A stretch of 64,000 nt of DNA from Bacteroidales bacterium M7. GTDB lineage: Bacteria; Bacteroidota; Bacteroidia; Bacteroidales; Muribaculaceae. Shown piece after piece: positions 20,789 through 28,825 of the stretch. Position 1 is the stretch's first letter. Every line of letters begins with the position of its first letter. The stretch lies in contig LUJR01000039.1 in assembly GCA_001689515.1 (NCBI GenBank), positions 109,611 to 173,610 of the forward strand, given 5' to 3'. Made by a program: the position numbers and the translations under genes. Under the pieces are notes generated by a model, which did no database searches, was not told the DNA's origin, and saw only the letters and a program-made list of their open reading frames with translations.

Positions 20789-20828
20789 CCGCCTAACTTG
20801 TTCATTATAAGCAAGTTAGGCGGTTTTT
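20789..20828 (+). terminator. Phage-supplied terminator behind tRNA-Ser
   Basis: A 12-bp stem (20789-20800 with 20812-20823), an 11-nt loop and five T. It lies 5 nt inside the prophage, so the element restores termination of the tRNA transcript. The host's own terminator is displaced to beyond attR. Confidence 0.85.
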
Positions 20829-20842
20829 CTGAGTAAGCACTC

Positions 20843-20891
20843 AGACGAAATACAGACGGTCGGAGGACTGATGATTAACGTTTGCATTTTT
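20843..20891. promoter_or_regulatory. Candidate integrase arm-type sites, left end
   Basis: Two motifs recur near attR: AGACGAAATACAGACG (20843-20858; 14 of 16 identical, same orientation, at 63756-63771) and a 14-mer at 20878-20891 present inverted at 63790-63803. Paired end sequences flanking the core suggest arm-type sites for integrase or an excision factor. Confidence 0.5.
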
Positions 20892-20926
20892 AGCCTTGGG
20901 ACACCTCGCGTTAAAAATGTAAAAAA

Positions 20927-22117
20927 ATGTTGCCAGACAAGAACTCGCTCGCCCGCGTAATGGGCTACACGGTGCCGGTGCTCCACCGTGGCAAAACATG
21001 GTATGTGGATTTCTATGCCTTTGATCCTGCCACAGGAGAGATGCGCCGCAAGAAGTACCACATAGACAGCATCAAGGGGATTACAGCCAAGAAACAGCGC
21101 GGTGCAGAGATATGCGCCGCGCTGATGCAGAAACTCCGTGGCGGATGGAATCCGTGGGCACAGGAGGGTTGCAGCCGCAGCTATGCGCGGTTTGCCGATG
21201 TGGTAGACCGCTACCTCCAGTCTATTGAGAAGACTTCACGCCGCAAAACCTACCTGTCATATTCATCACGCGCCAACATGCTCATCCGCTACATTGAGAC
21301 GATGACCGTCCCGATCATGTATGCCTACCAGTTTGACTCGGCTCTGATTGTGGATTTCTTGGACTGGCTCTACCTTGACCGCGAGGTGACGGCACGGACA
21401 CGCAACAACTATCGCGGATGGTGCTCGTCACTCGGAGCATGGATGGCGCAGCGCAAATACGTACAGTCCAATCCCGCCGAGGGGATCGCCAACATATCCG
21501 AGACAGCCAAGATACGCACAGACCTCACCGCCGGGCAGCTTCGACAGATGAAGGATGAGCTTGAGGCTGACGAGCCCCACTACCTGCTGGCGTGTATGAT
21601 GGAATACTACACCTTCATCCGCCCCACCGAGCTTAGCCACCTCAGAATCCAGGACATAGATGTGAAAAACATGCGCATATTCGTCCCTGCTGCCGTCAGC
21701 AAAAACAAGCGTGACGGATATGTGGCGATGAACCGCATACTGCTCGGCTTGATGCTGCGCCTCAAGATATTCAGCCATCCGTCACACTATTATCTGTTTT
21801 CCGAAAATTTCCACCCCGGGGAGGTGCGGAGGGGTCCGGACGTGTTTAACAAACGCTGGAAGAAACTGCGCAAGGCTCTCAAGTGGCCCGACTCGCTGCA
21901 ATTCTACTCGCTCAAGGACTCGGGCATACGCGACCTTGCCAACGCCGAGGGCATAGTGACCGCCCGTGACCAGGCGCGGCATACCGACGTAGCCACCACA
22001 AACAAGTATCTCACCCACGGAGGCATCCACGTGCATCAGGAGGTCAAGGCATTTGAGGGGGCGTTTGGAGCAGAAGAAAGCCGGGAATCCTCACGGACAC
22101 CCGGCTCGCCAATGTAA
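20927..22117 (+). CDS. int: Phage tyrosine recombinase (integrase)
   Basis: A 396-aa site-specific recombinase expected to integrate and excise the prophage at tRNA-Ser. An N-terminal arm-binding region and a SAM-like core-binding domain (about residues 75-180) precede the catalytic domain. The catalytic domain has Arg232 (RPTELSHL), a Lys in VSKNKRDG, His352 and the nucleophile Tyr361 (RHTDVATTNKYL). The usual HxxR box is replaced by Tyr327-Ser-Leu-Lys330, so Lys stands where the second Arg is expected. I recall such a change in other Bacteroidetes recombinases. The gene lies next to attL and reads inward. Confidence 0.93.
   Translation: MLPDKNSLARVMGYTVPVLHRGKTWYVDFYAFDPATGEMRRKKYHIDSIKGITAKKQRGAEICAALMQKLRGGWNPWAQEGCSRSYARFADVVDRYLQSIEKTSRRKTYLSYSSRANMLIRYIETMTVPIMYAYQFDSALIVDFLDWLYLDREVTARTRNNYRGWCSSLGAWMAQRKYVQSNPAEGIANISETAKIRTDLTAGQLRQMKDELEADEPHYLLACMMEYYTFIRPTELSHLRIQDIDVKNMRIFVPAAVSKNKRDGYVAMNRILLGLMLRLKIFSHPSHYYLFSENFHPGEVRRGPDVFNKRWKKLRKALKWPDSLQFYSLKDSGIRDLANAEGIVTARDQARHTDVATTNKYLTHGGIHVHQEVKAFEGAFGAEESRESSRTPGSPM
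22079..22106 (-). terminator. Terminator-like hairpin of cassette A
   Basis: A 7-bp AGCCGGG/CCCGGCT stem overlapping the 3' end of the integrase gene. On the minus strand it follows the 69-aa gene and a TTTTACATT sequence. Cassettes B and C end in the same arrangement. Confidence 0.5.
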
Positions 22118-22136
22118 AATAAAATGTTGTGTACGT

Positions 22137-22346
22137 TTAGCTCTGGGGAGTGTCATCTACCAGTCGCGGACTCATGGCGATAATGAGATTTCCGAGAGTT
22201 GCGAGAGAGTCTTTCAGAGTTTCAAACCCGATCTCGTCCAATTCTTCCATCAAGTTGCAGTATAGATAGACAAGTGCTTCACGCACCTGTGCCGGCTCCA
22301 TTGCGTGCTTCTCGAGGTCAATGACATTGTCGTATTCGGCTCTCAT
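22137..22346 (-). CDS. Terminal small protein of cassette A, unknown function
   Basis: A 69-aa acidic, probably helical protein. Its centre (REALVYLYCNLMEELDEIGFETL, then LGNLIIAMSP) resembles the last proteins of cassette B (76 aa) and cassette C (71 aa), defining a small family with a common EALV-VY...LI-ALSP pattern. The start overlaps the stop of the upstream 73-aa gene (ATGA) and is preceded by a strong AAAGGAGG ribosome-binding site. The frame continues upstream in the track of the other gene, but only this ATG has the Shine-Dalgarno. No known function recognised. Confidence 0.75.
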   Translation of the reverse strand: MRAEYDNVIDLEKHAMEPAQVREALVYLYCNLMEELDEIGFETLKDSLATLGNLIIAMSPRLVDDTPQS

Positions 22347-22564
22347 AGCTTGCCTCCTTTCGCGCTGTCGGCGGGTTCGGGGATGTGGATGGTGACCGTG
22401 CCGCCGTAGATGTTGAAGATGATGTGGCCGTCGGCGCGTACCGTCGTTGCCACCGTGTCCATTTCCTCGCGGATGGTCTCGCCCAGCTCTATCATCAGGG
22501 CTGCCACCTTCGCCGAGGAACAGGAGCGCGTACGCTCCGCTGCGTTGTTGTTTGTGTCTTGCAT
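22343..22564 (-). CDS. First small protein of cassette A (73 aa), near-identical copy in cassette B
   Basis: A 73-aa protein of unknown function with a helical N-terminal half (SSAKVAALMIELGETIREEMDTV) and a beta-rich C-terminal half (GHIIFNIYGGTVTIHI). It differs from the cassette B copy at only four residues, all near the C terminus, implying a recent duplication or gene conversion. The ATG has no Shine-Dalgarno. Instead it lies 3 nt behind the a'' word of the leader RNA, so initiation probably depends on whether that word is paired. The following gene overlaps by ATGA and is likely coupled. Confidence 0.75.
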   Translation of the reverse strand: MQDTNNNAAERTRSCSSAKVAALMIELGETIREEMDTVATTVRADGHIIFNIYGGTVTIHIPEPADSAKGGKL

Positions 22565-22777
22565 ATCGCTTGAGTGTTTGGCTTATAGACAGAAAAACGG
22601 CTGTCATATCCCGTTCGCCAAAACACTCAAGCGTCGCTCCGTGGAGCAAGTATTGATTGGATATAACAGCCGTATTGGCTTGTATGTAATCAGGGCATAA
22701 AAATAGCCCGAAACATTGGATGTCCGAGCAATTGACCGATGCCCGACGGAAGCGTTAGACGCTCAGAGTATTTTGGC
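22565..22777 (-). ncRNA. Leader RNA of cassette A (candidate pseudoknot switch)
   Basis: The 363-bp gap between the 73-aa gene and the divergent small gene holds this leader and two promoters. In transcript order: word a (22761-22777), a conserved region with a GGGC/GCCC hairpin (22693-22709), stem strand b (22659-22672), a short hairpin, word a' (22617-22632), b' (22598-22611) and a'' (22568-22582). The b/b' stem pairs over 14 positions with one G-U. The word a' can pair with either a or a'', and both pairings cross b/b', giving a pseudoknot. The b, a' and a'' segments and much of the central region recur in cassette B. Confidence 0.65.
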
Positions 22778-22782
22778 AATGG

Positions 22783-22812
22783 CAAAAGTAATGGAAATAT
22801 TTGAGAAGCAAA
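22783..22812 (-). promoter_or_regulatory. Promoter of cassette A
   Basis: On the minus strand, TTTG (22809-22812), an 18-bp spacer and TACTTTTG (22783-22790). The predicted transcript start falls at the first base of leader word a. The same TACTTTTG box drives cassettes B and C. Confidence 0.7.
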
Positions 22813-22851
22813 ATATTTTTATTGATTTTAACAAAATAATTGCATGAATAT

Positions 22852-22882
22852 TTTGTGGATAATGATTTTATTCGTATCTTTG
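22852..22882 (+). promoter_or_regulatory. Divergent promoter for the 41-aa and DUF5053-like genes, block A
   Basis: TTTG (22852-22855), a 19-bp spacer and TATCTTTG (22875-22882). It drives the rightward small gene and probably the DUF5053-like gene. Confidence 0.8.
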
Positions 22883-22927
22883 TAGTGTAAGAAATCACTA
22901 ACCCATTAAAGCAGAAAGGAGGTAAAT

Positions 22928-23053
22928 ATGAGAGACAGAATTAGAACGGTGGTTGCACTGATAGGACGATACTTGGACATAATCGAGACCCAGCGCAACC
23001 ACCGTGTAGTAGCCGAAATCAGAGGCTTGCTAAATGAGTTGCTTAATCTTTAA
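22928..23053 (+). CDS. Small helical protein, block A (41 aa)
   Basis: A 41-aa protein with a basic start and two predicted helices (VVALIGRYLDIIE and VAEIRGLLNELLN). It has an excellent AAAGGAGG site 6 nt before ATG and lies 45 nt behind a strong promoter. A homologue of 40 aa occupies the same place in block B, which supports coding. It is the leader gene of a short operon ending with the DUF5053-like gene. Function unknown. Confidence 0.65.
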   Translation: MRDRIRTVVALIGRYLDIIETQRNHRVVAEIRGLLNELLNL

Positions 23054-23058
23054 CAAAA

Positions 23059-23081
23059 GCCCCCGGGTGACAGCCGGGGGC
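23059..23081 (+). promoter_or_regulatory. GC-rich intercistronic hairpin, block A
   Basis: An 8-bp stem, GCCCCCGG (23059-23066) with CCGGGGGC (23074-23081), between the 41-aa and DUF5053-like genes and followed by CAAATTTA. The sequence CCCCGGGTGACAG and the flanking CAAATTTA recur in block B (57706-57728). It may be an attenuator or a translational control element. Confidence 0.55.
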
Positions 23082-23103
23082 AAATTTACCAAATATATCC
23101 GAT

Positions 23104-23436
23104 ATGTACTTAGGAACACGCGAAATTTACGATGCAGAGGGCAGCGAAGCCCGCAGAAAAGAATTGATCGCCACAAAGTGGGGCGCAGTTTCAAATGCCT
23201 TCATTGAGCTTGAGGGTTTGATCAACAAGACACAGCTCGCCGATCAGTATTTCAACAAAAGCCAGGCGTGGCTCTCTCAGAGACTAAATGCCTGCATCTC
23301 ACATAACAAAAAGACGACATTCACCAAGGAGCAGTATCACCAGTTGGCGGAAGCTTTCCGCCACATAGCAAAGCGTCTTGAGGCACATGCCGACGAGATA
23401 GACGCGGCAGCCCCCGACGGCTCAACAGACGACTGA
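23104..23436 (+). CDS. DUF5053-like small regulator, copy 1
   Basis: A 110-aa protein resembling what I know as DUF5053 of Bacteroidetes phages (recognised from memory, not searched). The core NKTQLADQYFNKSQAWLSQRLN looks like a helix-turn-helix, followed by FTKEQYHQLAEAFRHIAKRL. The last 16 residues (HADEIDAAAPDGSTDD) are identical to copy 4 in block B. A role as DNA-binding regulator is inferred from the motif and the position beside two divergent promoters. It follows the 41-aa gene and ends before a terminator. Confidence 0.75.
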   Translation: MYLGTREIYDAEGSEARRKELIATKWGAVSNAFIELEGLINKTQLADQYFNKSQAWLSQRLNACISHNKKTTFTKEQYHQLAEAFRHIAKRLEAHADEIDAAAPDGSTDD

Positions 23437-23462
23437 CCGCGCCCCATCAGCGCGGACACATC

Positions 23463-23501
23463 AACGCCCTGCCTCCCGACACACCGCGGATGCAGGGCGT
23501 T
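23463..23501 (+). terminator. Terminator after DUF5053-like copy 1
   Basis: A 10-bp stem AACGCCCTGC (23463-23472) with GCAGGGCGTT (23492-23501), then TTT. Block B has the same arms extended to 14 bp. Converging late transcription from the right also meets here. Confidence 0.75.
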
Positions 23502-23506
23502 TTGCA

Positions 23507-23740
23507 TCATTCCGCCATTTCGGGCACTGCTGCCATATGTTCCGCTTCGGCGGCGAGGCGTTGCTGCTCCAGCCAGTCGGCGACGGCTGCATCGGTGACC
23601 TCGGAATAGTTGTCGGGCGAGTCGCCCTTGCCGAGGTAGGCGGTGGAGGTGGCTGTGGAAAGGTCGCCGTCGTAGACGATTTTATGTCCGGAGTCGGCAG
23701 TGAGCTTGCACATGCTGTTGGGAGTGATTGTCTGCTGCAT
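23507..23740 (-). CDS. Small tail-end protein, unknown
   Basis: A 77-aa protein, the last gene of the leftward late operon. It opens MQQTITPNSMCKLTADSGHKIVYDGDLSTA and ends in a short Ala/Glu-rich helix (WLEQQRLAAEAEHMA). It lies 21 nt after the tail-fibre gene. Position suggests a fibre-associated or assembly function; no family recognised. Confidence 0.65.
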   Translation of the reverse strand: MQQTITPNSMCKLTADSGHKIVYDGDLSTATSTAYLGKGDSPDNYSEVTDAAVADWLEQQRLAAEAEHMAAVPEMAE

Positions 23741-23761
23741 GATGTGTATGGGGTTAAGGGG

Positions 23762-25699
23762 TTATGACAATGTATAGTTTTTGGCGGTGGCTACGGCTAT
23801 CTCGTCCTCGGTTAGCTGGGCGAGGTTGTCCGCGCCCATCTGTAGGCGGAGAGTAGTACTCCCCGTGTTGTCGCCGAGGTTGGCTATGAGATTGCGGAGA
23901 TTGTCAACCGAGAGCACTGAGCTTTTGAAGTCGATGCTGCCGGTGAAGCCTGGCTCGATGGTTATGGCTGTAACTGCGGTGCTATTGAGGTAAAATGAGA
24001 CACCAATCTGAGCCCCGAAATGCAATCTCACGTCCTTATTGGGCCAGTTAAGTCCAGTAGAGAAAGTAACTACCTTTGGAAGATACACATCTATGTTGGT
24101 TGCATTTCGCAGCAAACCGCCGTTGCCCGATATGGTAACTGCTGACGGAAGCCTTAATTCACGGAGATTAGGCATGTTCATCGTGAAAAAGCCGTTACCA
24201 AAGAATATTGTTTCTACCGAGGGCAAGGTCAGGCTTTCGATTTTAGGCAGTTTGAAACTTATGCTGCTAATCCACAACGCTTTGAGTTTTGGGAGCGACA
24301 AATAGACCAGATTTTCAAGCAGTCCAAACACATCTGCCGCCGGTGCTTCCACCAGGACAGGAAGCGAGAGCCGCTTCAAGGCTGGGCAAGCAGCCGCTAT
24401 AACGCCGGTGGCAGACTCGAGACTCGGGAGGGACAACTCAGACAGAAGAGGCAGATTTGATGCAATTGCCCCAGAGGCTCGTTTCAGTTCCAGCAGTGTC
24501 AACTGCCGGAGAGTTGCACAGTTGGATGCTATAGCACGTCTGCATGACTCGAGGTCGGGCATCTCCAGCACCTGTACGTTTCCGCCCGACACTATGGCAG
24601 ATCCCGACGGCAGCTCCGATACGCCTCCAATGACCACGGACGCACCGTATGCGCCTACGGAGAAGTCGTGACCGTCATAGCTGGCGGGGGCAGAGTCGAT
24701 GAACAGGTTGACGAACGGACGCGCTGTGGAGGCGGAGAACGTGGGATGTGAGCCGAGACAGGCTATGTCAAGCACCTCCACGCCATCGGGCCACGGCATC
24801 GCAAAGAAGTCCTCACGGAAGTAGCATACTGCGTAGTGGGCGGCTTCGCCGTCGGTGAACGTATGCTCCGCGCCGCTTTCGGCGATCCATGTGCCGTCAG
24901 ACAGCACACAGGCATCGGCAGCCCCGAGCTTCACGGTGTCGCCTGTGAACGAGAAGCCTATGCAGTGGGGATAGTCGGCGCGGCGGTGTCGGTTGACCTC
25001 AGCGACCATGTCGTAGCGCGAATAAGCACCCCTCGCGGTCACATGCTCACGCGCTCCGACAGCGGTATCCGGGATCTGGTAGAGCGTCCTGACTGACTGC
25101 GCCATCTCCGCCATGGGCGCATCCGCTGCGGTGGGTATGCCCTGATCGGTGAGGGCTTGGGCTATCTCGCGCTTGCCCTGTCGGAGATCGCTGATGGTGG
25201 CAGCCAGATCAGGCAGCATACCTACGGAAGTCATATATTCCTCCCGTGTGCCTTGGTAACCCACATGCACTGCCATGTCATAGGCATCAAGGAGTGCATA
25301 GGGCGCAAGCATCTCCATCACCGCACCGTCAGGAAGCGGCATGTAAGTGCCGCCCTCTGCCACAAGTTCCAAAGGAAGCTCAAGGCTGACATCGCATCTG
25401 CGCCTCCCCGTCTCAAACAGCTCGGAGGGCACATATGCCGACAGCCGCAGACGAAGCTGACCCGGTGCGAGTCCGTGAGCCTCATGGAACAGACGCAGAC
25501 CGCCGTCAACTTCGCAACAGTTGACGCATGCGCCGTCCACACGGCTCGAGACACACGCCCGCGCCTCGCTTTCGGTCCATATCCGGACGTGGATGTCCCC
25601 TATCATCGGCAATATGTTCCCGTCCCTGTCAGTCAGCTTGACAATGAAATCAAGGTCGGAGCGATAGTTTATGTGCGTTATTTTATCTTTTTGTGTCAT
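23762..25699 (-). CDS. Tail fibre/receptor-binding protein with BspA-like leucine-rich repeats
   Basis: A 645-aa structural protein. The N-terminal region (about residues 1-120, DRDGNILPMIGDIHVRIW...) resembles baseplate or upper-fibre attachment domains of Bacteroides phages. A linker helix (EEYMTSVGMLPDLAATISDLRQGKR split over two turns) and a beta-rich region follow. From about residue 360 there are regularly spaced leucine-rich repeats of BspA type (LPLLSELSLPSLESA, LPKIESLTLPSVETI, MPNLRELRLPSAVTI). Such repeats usually mediate protein or glycan binding, so this is a good candidate for host recognition. It sits at the distal end of the tail genes. Confidence 0.75.
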   Translation of the reverse strand: MTQKDKITHINYRSDLDFIVKLTDRDGNILPMIGDIHVRIWTESEARACVSSRVDGACVNCCEVDGGLRLFHEAHGLAPGQLRLRLSAYVPSELFETGRRRCDVSLELPLELVAEGGTYMPLPDGAVMEMLAPYALLDAYDMAVHVGYQGTREEYMTSVGMLPDLAATISDLRQGKREIAQALTDQGIPTAADAPMAEMAQSVRTLYQIPDTAVGAREHVTARGAYSRYDMVAEVNRHRRADYPHCIGFSFTGDTVKLGAADACVLSDGTWIAESGAEHTFTDGEAAHYAVCYFREDFFAMPWPDGVEVLDIACLGSHPTFSASTARPFVNLFIDSAPASYDGHDFSVGAYGASVVIGGVSELPSGSAIVSGGNVQVLEMPDLESCRRAIASNCATLRQLTLLELKRASGAIASNLPLLSELSLPSLESATGVIAAACPALKRLSLPVLVEAPAADVFGLLENLVYLSLPKLKALWISSISFKLPKIESLTLPSVETIFFGNGFFTMNMPNLRELRLPSAVTISGNGGLLRNATNIDVYLPKVVTFSTGLNWPNKDVRLHFGAQIGVSFYLNSTAVTAITIEPGFTGSIDFKSSVLSVDNLRNLIANLGDNTGSTTLRLQMGADNLAQLTEDEIAVATAKNYTLS

Positions 25700-25738
25700 A
25701 AAATCGGCATATATGATTGTTGTTTAGAGAATTATGCG

Positions 25739-25812
25739 TATATTTGTATCTGAAGATCGTCCGCAGCCGATTCCGATTGCTATTGCTATCGTGAGAGCTG
25801 GCGGACGATTCT
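25739..25812 (+). ncRNA. Possible antisense small RNA between two tail genes
   Basis: A plus-strand promoter (ATTG 25716-25719, 19-bp spacer, TATATTTG 25739-25746) faces away from the late operon. It is followed at once by a long hairpin (arms ATCGTCCGC near 25756 and GCGGACGAT near 25808) and T-rich sequence. The product would be a short structured RNA antisense to the late transcript. Coding sense was not found. Confidence 0.3.
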
Positions 25813-25816
25813 GATT

Positions 25817-27385
25817 TTATACGAGGGGAACAAGACCGAGACCACGTTTGTAGCTGAAATACAGCCAATCAGATTTGACCGCACCATGTACATAGAGCGG
25901 AGCAACGCGCCTCACTCTGAATACGCCGCAGCGCGGAGCGATGAAAAGCGCGGCACCTCCTATCGGCTGACGTTTAATTTTTGGATGGTATTTTTTCCAT
26001 ACCGATTTGCGCCGTGCATATTTTATCCTCTTTCCGTCAACGCCACGAGGCGCGTTGCCGCCGCTACGCTTGTTGACCCTTTTGCGCACCTGTATCTCCA
26101 CATGCTTGTCTTTGACAAGCTCCTCAAGGCGGAAACGCCCTGAATCTGTGTTACTCTCCGGGACTGACAGCCTCCTATGAGGCTGTTGCATTGTTTTGTT
26201 GAAGCTGTTGGCAAAACTAAGCCTCCCATCGTGGTCTATATAGACATATTGCGGATATTCCTCACCATCATCCGGGATGGGCATGGGAAGATATAAACGA
26301 GGATGCCACTCTTTACCAACCATAGAGGAGGTACATTGTGACAGGTCAAACCTGATAACATCCTGATCAAACACTCCGATAGTGCCAATTCCACCAGTGC
26401 TGAAATCGTCATCATTGGGAACCTGGAACTTATCAAACAGACGTGAAATCTTTGTATCAACAGCTTGCCCGAAACTATGCGGCACACGGATCTCGGCGCA
26501 ATAGCGGTCTCCCCCATAAATATCCGACTTGCGATAGCGGCATTTATAAACCACCCCGGGACGCGATCCAAGACTGATGGTGCCACGCTGTATGTCGGGA
26601 CGGATATACGAAGTCAACCTGTCGGTCTCGTGCGCCACATAATCTGCCATACGCTGCGCCTCATTTGCCGCATCATAGGCTTCCTGTGCCTTGGTCTGAT
26701 TACCTATCTCGACAAGCTCCGATGATTCCGCGTCATAGCGGTAGAGATGTCCGTCACAACGAAACACCCTACCGGTCAAAGGTCGGAGCGGAGTGCCTAT
26801 GTCATCAGTCTCATTATATCCATTGGTAGGCTCAGCCCTGCCTCCGCCCATGGATGTGTAAAACAGACGGTGGACGGTATCGAATACGATGCTTCCGCTC
26901 TTCACGCCAGCAAAAGCCCCCGAAGTGACATCGCCGAAAAATGTATCAAACGGTAATATGCCGATATCTCCTCTCAGATTGTCAACAGCATTTTCTATCA
27001 AACTGCCTACAGACGAATAATCCGGGCATTTAGCGATACGGCTGTTAAGCTCGGCAAGCATAGCCATCAGAGTCGCATCATCCTTAATGCCTGAGAGAAA
27101 TGCAAACAGTTCCTTAAGATTGTCGATGCTGTCCGACAGGTCTCCGGTGCGTATAGCGTTGCACACTGACTCCAAGGCTGCCACACGGTTTCCGAGTGCC
27201 GACAATGTAGCCTTGGCATCCTCCACTCCTGATGAGCCTGATTTAACCTTTTCATTGAGCCAGCGGAGCACGGTAGCCACTATGACATTAGTAATCTGAC
27301 CTTTGGCTGTGGCATTTTCCACCTGCTGTATCAGGGTGTCAATGCGCGCCTGATCTGTGGTGAAATTTGAAAGTAAAGTATCCAT
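25817..27385 (-). CDS. Tail fibre/minor tail protein
   Basis: A 522-aa structural protein. The N-terminal region is helical and coiled-coil rich (about residues 1-130), with beta-rich domains in the middle (DTFFGDVTSGAFAGVKSGSIVFD, then RPLTGRVFRCDGHLYRYD). The C-terminal 100 residues are very basic (KRVNKRSGG, KYARRKSVWKKYHPKIKR), which is odd for a fibre tip and could bind a negatively charged surface polymer. The Met chosen begins one base after the TGA of the previous gene; an upstream Met would overlap by 20 nt. Exact role unknown. Confidence 0.6.
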   Translation of the reverse strand: MDTLLSNFTTDQARIDTLIQQVENATAKGQITNVIVATVLRWLNEKVKSGSSGVEDAKATLSALGNRVAALESVCNAIRTGDLSDSIDNLKELFAFLSGIKDDATLMAMLAELNSRIAKCPDYSSVGSLIENAVDNLRGDIGILPFDTFFGDVTSGAFAGVKSGSIVFDTVHRLFYTSMGGGRAEPTNGYNETDDIGTPLRPLTGRVFRCDGHLYRYDAESSELVEIGNQTKAQEAYDAANEAQRMADYVAHETDRLTSYIRPDIQRGTISLGSRPGVVYKCRYRKSDIYGGDRYCAEIRVPHSFGQAVDTKISRLFDKFQVPNDDDFSTGGIGTIGVFDQDVIRFDLSQCTSSMVGKEWHPRLYLPMPIPDDGEEYPQYVYIDHDGRLSFANSFNKTMQQPHRRLSVPESNTDSGRFRLEELVKDKHVEIQVRKRVNKRSGGNAPRGVDGKRIKYARRKSVWKKYHPKIKRQPIGGAALFIAPRCGVFRVRRVAPLYVHGAVKSDWLYFSYKRGLGLVPLV

Positions 27386-27386
27386 A

Positions 27387-28571
27387 TCAATTAAATTTTT
27401 CGTCAAATTCGTCCGAGAAAAGCCGTGGGGGCAATCCTGTCTCTCCGTCTGCCATCGGAGGCAGCATTGCCATCTCCGATGCGCTGACTCTGAATGTCAA
27501 CGTGAAGCTCTGAGGAGCATTGCCGTTGAGCGATATATCCAGTTCGTCAGCCCCGGGGACAGCCTTGACCAGCGACGGTCCCAGCCCGTACAGATCCACA
27601 GATGAAGCCCCGAGCATGTCAAGCAGCAGCGGCAGCCGCCCGGCGGGTATCGGATCTGTCTCTATAGTGATCGTCGCCGACATGGCTGCCCGGTTACGCA
27701 CCCGCTCGAAGTCTGCCACTGCTGCATCCCAGCGCATAAAGGCGCCATCGGTATCGTCGCTGTCATCATCTCCAAACGCCGGTGTACACGATATTTTGCC
27801 TGAAAGGCATATCACTTCCGGGACTTCAAAGGAGTTAAGGAAGCGGGCTGACAATTTATATCTGTACGATTTCGGGCATCCCTCGGTGATAATGATCCGG
27901 GCAACCGTCTTATCATTCAGCGTCATCTCATAGAGGTTAGACAGCGCATAATGGTTGTCAAAAATCTCCCGTCGGGCAGCATCGACATCAAGCGCATAGA
28001 TTCCCCTGGTGTCAATCTCAGTCTCCATGACCGCGCCATATAGCAATTCGCGGAGCTTCAGACGGGCTGGACTGTCAGAGGTGGCATCAGGTACACAGAA
28101 ATACAACGGCATCAGTTCGTCCTCGGGTATCTTGAGCAGCCATCCGTTAGATCGCGTTGTCAGGAAAGGTGCGCTTATCCCTATCAGCGGCACCGGGCGT
28201 GAGGCACGGAGATGTTGCTTAGACATCCGCCCTGGGAGGGCATACGCCGTCATGGTGTCATAACCAGACGGGGACACATCTACCTGATATGAGGTAAATG
28301 TAAGCTGCGTGCCAGCACCCGGCACCACCGTTTTCAGCCATCCGTCACCATCGGGTGCAGGATACGGCGGTATGAAATCCGACACCACATCCGACACATC
28401 GACTTCCACGGTCTGCCCGTCATCAAGGCTCACCTTGCCTGTATAAATGTCGTTGTGTTCCAGGAGCACGGAATACTCGCAGACGGCAGGGAATCCGCCG
28501 TTGTTAGTGCATTTAAGCAACATCGGATTGCCAGCCAGCACTACAGGTGAGTCATCAGGGCTGAATTTCAT
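27387..28571 (-). CDS. Minor tail/baseplate protein
   Basis: A 394-aa beta-rich protein without recognised motifs. An acidic Asp-rich loop lies near residue 290 (FGDDDSDDTDGAF). It sits between the large baseplate-like protein and the fibres and overlaps the preceding small gene by ATGA, indicating coupled synthesis with tail components. No family assigned. Confidence 0.6.
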   Translation of the reverse strand: MKFSPDDSPVVLAGNPMLLKCTNNGGFPAVCEYSVLLEHNDIYTGKVSLDDGQTVEVDVSDVVSDFIPPYPAPDGDGWLKTVVPGAGTQLTFTSYQVDVSPSGYDTMTAYALPGRMSKQHLRASRPVPLIGISAPFLTTRSNGWLLKIPEDELMPLYFCVPDATSDSPARLKLRELLYGAVMETEIDTRGIYALDVDAARREIFDNHYALSNLYEMTLNDKTVARIIITEGCPKSYRYKLSARFLNSFEVPEVICLSGKISCTPAFGDDDSDDTDGAFMRWDAAVADFERVRNRAAMSATITIETDPIPAGRLPLLLDMLGASSVDLYGLGPSLVKAVPGADELDISLNGNAPQSFTLTFRVSASEMAMLPPMADGETGLPPRLFSDEFDEKFN

Positions 28572-28792
28572 AGCACTATGGTTATGGCATTGACATCCCC
28601 GTAACGCGCCGTGCGCTTGCCAGCCATCGCCAGCAGCCGCTCGCGCTCGGGAGACGGGGTGGTGATAAATCGGTAAAAATCGCTGTTGCAGCCCATGAAA
28701 TGCTCACGCCACAGGTCACGCAGAGACATTGTGGTATCTTCATCCGGAAGCATCGGGGCGGTATTCAAAGCTGTACTATCCATATGCCACAA
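28568..28792 (-). CDS. Small tail-region protein, unknown
   Basis: A 74-aa protein (or 71 aa from the second Met, MDSTALN). It has a helical middle (MSLRDLWREHFMGCNSDFYRFIT) and ends four bases into the next gene. The tight coupling in the tail cluster argues that it is real. Function unknown. Confidence 0.55.
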   Translation of the reverse strand: MWHMDSTALNTAPMLPDEDTTMSLRDLWREHFMGCNSDFYRFITTPSPERERLLAMAGKRTARYGDVNAITIVL

Positions 28793-28825
28793 AAGTAATA
28801 GCTCGCATCAATCTGTCATAGGACA

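Noticed and set aside
22347..22649. Extended 170-aa reading of the 69-aa gene in cassette A
   Set aside because: The extra part is a shadow of the 73-aa gene in another frame and has Arg/His-rich nonsense composition.
22565..22860. CRISPR array or retron in the repeated leaders
   Set aside because: No regular repeat-spacer pattern, no cas gene and no reverse transcriptase nearby.
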